A stretch of 64,000 bases of DNA. It comes from Campylobacter gracilis. GTDB taxonomy: Bacteria > Campylobacterota > Campylobacteria > Campylobacterales > Campylobacteraceae. This document shows, one piece after another, positions 63,187 to 64,000 of the stretch (position 1 is the stretch's first letter; every line of letters starts with the position of its first letter). The DNA lies in contig NZ_CP012196.1 of the NCBI RefSeq assembly GCF_001190745.1, positions 1,860,001-1,924,000 of the forward strand, read 5' to 3'. The translations under genes were made by a program, and so were the position numbers. The notes below the pieces were generated by a model. It made no database searches and had not been told where the DNA came from. It was given only the letters and a program-made list of their open reading frames with translations.

Positions 63187-63867
63187 CTACGATCTTGAGA
63201 ATTCCACGATCGCTTTGGCAAGCTCTCTAGTAGGATCAACGAAAATTTTATCGCTTTTGATTAAGGGCAAAAATAGCGGCAGCTCAGTGCAGGCAACGAC
63301 ATAAATATCAGCATCGATTTTGCCTAGCAAATTCTCAAAAGCCCCCACGTATTCGGCAGTCTTGCCCGCCTTAACGCCTTTGTAGATACAATCCATCAAA
63401 ACCGCTTGATTTTCTTCACCGAGATCCACGCTGATTAGCCCCGCTTCTTTGAGCGGATCGTCGTAAATTTTAGCTTTTTTTGTACCGATAGTGGCTAGTA
63501 CGGCGATTTTATGGGCGTTTGGATAATTTTTGCGGATCGCTTTTACGGTAACCTCGGCGATATGAATTAGCGGGATTTCCGCCGCAGCTTCTACATCGTC
63601 TGCGAAAAAATGCGCCGTGTTGCACGCCATCGCAAACGCCCTGCAGCCTGCATTTTTGAGCCTAACAGCGCTCTCGCTTAGGCGCGGAAGCGGATTTTCA
63701 CCTTTACCTAAGATAAATGCCGTGCGATCTTCAATCTGCGGATAGCTATCAATTACAAGCGGAATATTTTCTTGATCGCCGCCCGCAGCAGTCTCTTCTA
63801 TAATCTTCATATACAGATCCGCACTTGCCAAAGGTCCCATTCCGCCGATAATCCCAACTCTTTTCAT
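63187..63867 (-). CDS. Aspartate/glutamate racemase family protein
   Basis: A 226-residue PLP-independent amino-acid racemase. KRVGIIGGMGPLAS start and the two catalytic cysteine motifs (MACNTAH and ACTELP) are visible. It probably makes D-aspartate or a related D-amino acid; MurI-type glutamate racemase is less likely from motif context. AAGGAC precedes the ATG. Confidence 0.9.
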   Translation of the reverse strand: MKRVGIIGGMGPLASADLYMKIIEETAAGGDQENIPLVIDSYPQIEDRTAFILGKGENPLPRLSESAVRLKNAGCRAFAMACNTAHFFADDVEAAAEIPLIHIAEVTVKAIRKNYPNAHKIAVLATIGTKKAKIYDDPLKEAGLISVDLGEENQAVLMDCIYKGVKAGKTAEYVGAFENLLGKIDADIYVVACTELPLFLPLIKSDKIFVDPTRELAKAIVEFSRS

Positions 63868-63896
63868 AGCTCGTCCTTTCTAAATTTTATTTTGGG

Positions 63897-64000
63897 TTAA
63901 TCCTCCCACTTACTCATATCCATTTCGTTTTCGCTCTTTGCGACGTAGATCGACGCCACAACATCGCCCGTTACGTTCATCGAAGTTCGCCCCATATCCA
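63897..64000 (-). CDS. Dicarboxylate/amino acid:cation symporter, C-terminal fragment
   Basis: The last 34 codons of a gene that enters from the right edge. DMGRTSMNVTGDVVAS is the conserved C-terminal signature of the DctA/GltP (DAACS) symporters, followed by a short polar tail (KSENEMDMSKWED). It ends 29 bases before the racemase start, so the two are likely co-transcribed and an imported acidic amino acid could be the racemase substrate; inference. Confidence 0.85.
   Translation of the reverse strand, partial: DMGRTSMNVTGDVVASIYVAKSENEMDMSKWED

Overview
The window comes from a Campylobacter, probably one of the mid-GC oral species such as the C. gracilis, C. showae or C. rectus group. Three blocks keep the gene order I know from C. 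jejuni: der-aroK-trpS; fabH-plsX-rpmF-yceD-ndk-fdxA with ahpC divergent; and gatC-cvpA-fur-lysS-glyA-SPOR-aroE with a lipoprotein/coaX operon divergent from gatC. The base composition looks close to the mid-forties in %GC, and the words AAATTT and AAAATTTT recur everywhere. The species is an inference. No rRNA, tRNA, CRISPR array, prophage or insertion sequence was recognised.

Layout. 1-5624 (minus): lipoprotein fragment, PFL/DUF711 and ACT regulators, a DUF2628-like protein, trpS, an extended aroK, der. 6003-7847 (plus): two tandem EamA transporters. 7998-12434 (plus): a five-gene operon with a CoA-dehydratase-type activase, a double-cubane-cluster (YjiM-like) protein, a Tat-exported ModA-like binding protein, a NapH-like membrane iron-sulfur protein and a NifB-like radical SAM enzyme, closed by a terminator. 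12674-14224: Tat-exported flavoprotein reductase, then a duplicated structured repeat. 14892-19039: amino-acid ABC importer with two binding proteins and a cystathionine lyase. 19677-22493 (minus): polA. 22637-25640 (plus): DUF2249, membrane and DUF59 genes, then a beta-propeller protein. 25738-32871 (minus): ppx, fdxB, a histidine kinase with a CosR-type regulator, folB, plsY, a HerA-like ATPase. 32966: MetF-like. 33890-34832: gene-free, possibly decayed. 34833-38941: the fabH-to-ahpC block. 39292-42992 (plus): M16 peptidase plus SbmA-like transporter. 43085-46446 (minus): cytochrome bd with accessory small proteins. 46922-54104 (minus): aroE, SPOR protein and the long glyA-lysS-fur-cvpA-pilT-gatC transcript. 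54221-57322 (plus): YfgM-like, BamB-like, coaX, hisG. 57323-58720: gene-poor. 58721-62866 (minus): dnaE. The end holds an Asp/Glu racemase and the tail of a dicarboxylate symporter.

How the genes work together. Most of the window is housekeeping: translation, lipid and folate synthesis, and replication. The accessory parts point to an anaerobic or microaerobic respiratory lifestyle with heavy iron-sulfur metabolism: cytochrome bd, a periplasmic flavoprotein reductase, two ferredoxins, NapH-like and NifB-like proteins, and the DUF2249/DUF59 operon.

The strongest candidate for an undescribed system is the 7998-12434 operon. It joins an ATP-driven low-potential reductase module to a NifB-like cluster-building enzyme and to membrane and periplasmic partners, with no nitrogenase genes in view. 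Other notable items are a CosR-type regulator with an intact-looking phosphoacceptor and an adjacent kinase, a DNA polymerase III alpha subunit with a duplicated OB-fold unit and a Gly/Arg-rich linker, an aroK fused to an unknown domain behind an internal Shine-Dalgarno sequence, and a covarying repeat pair at 14260-14675.
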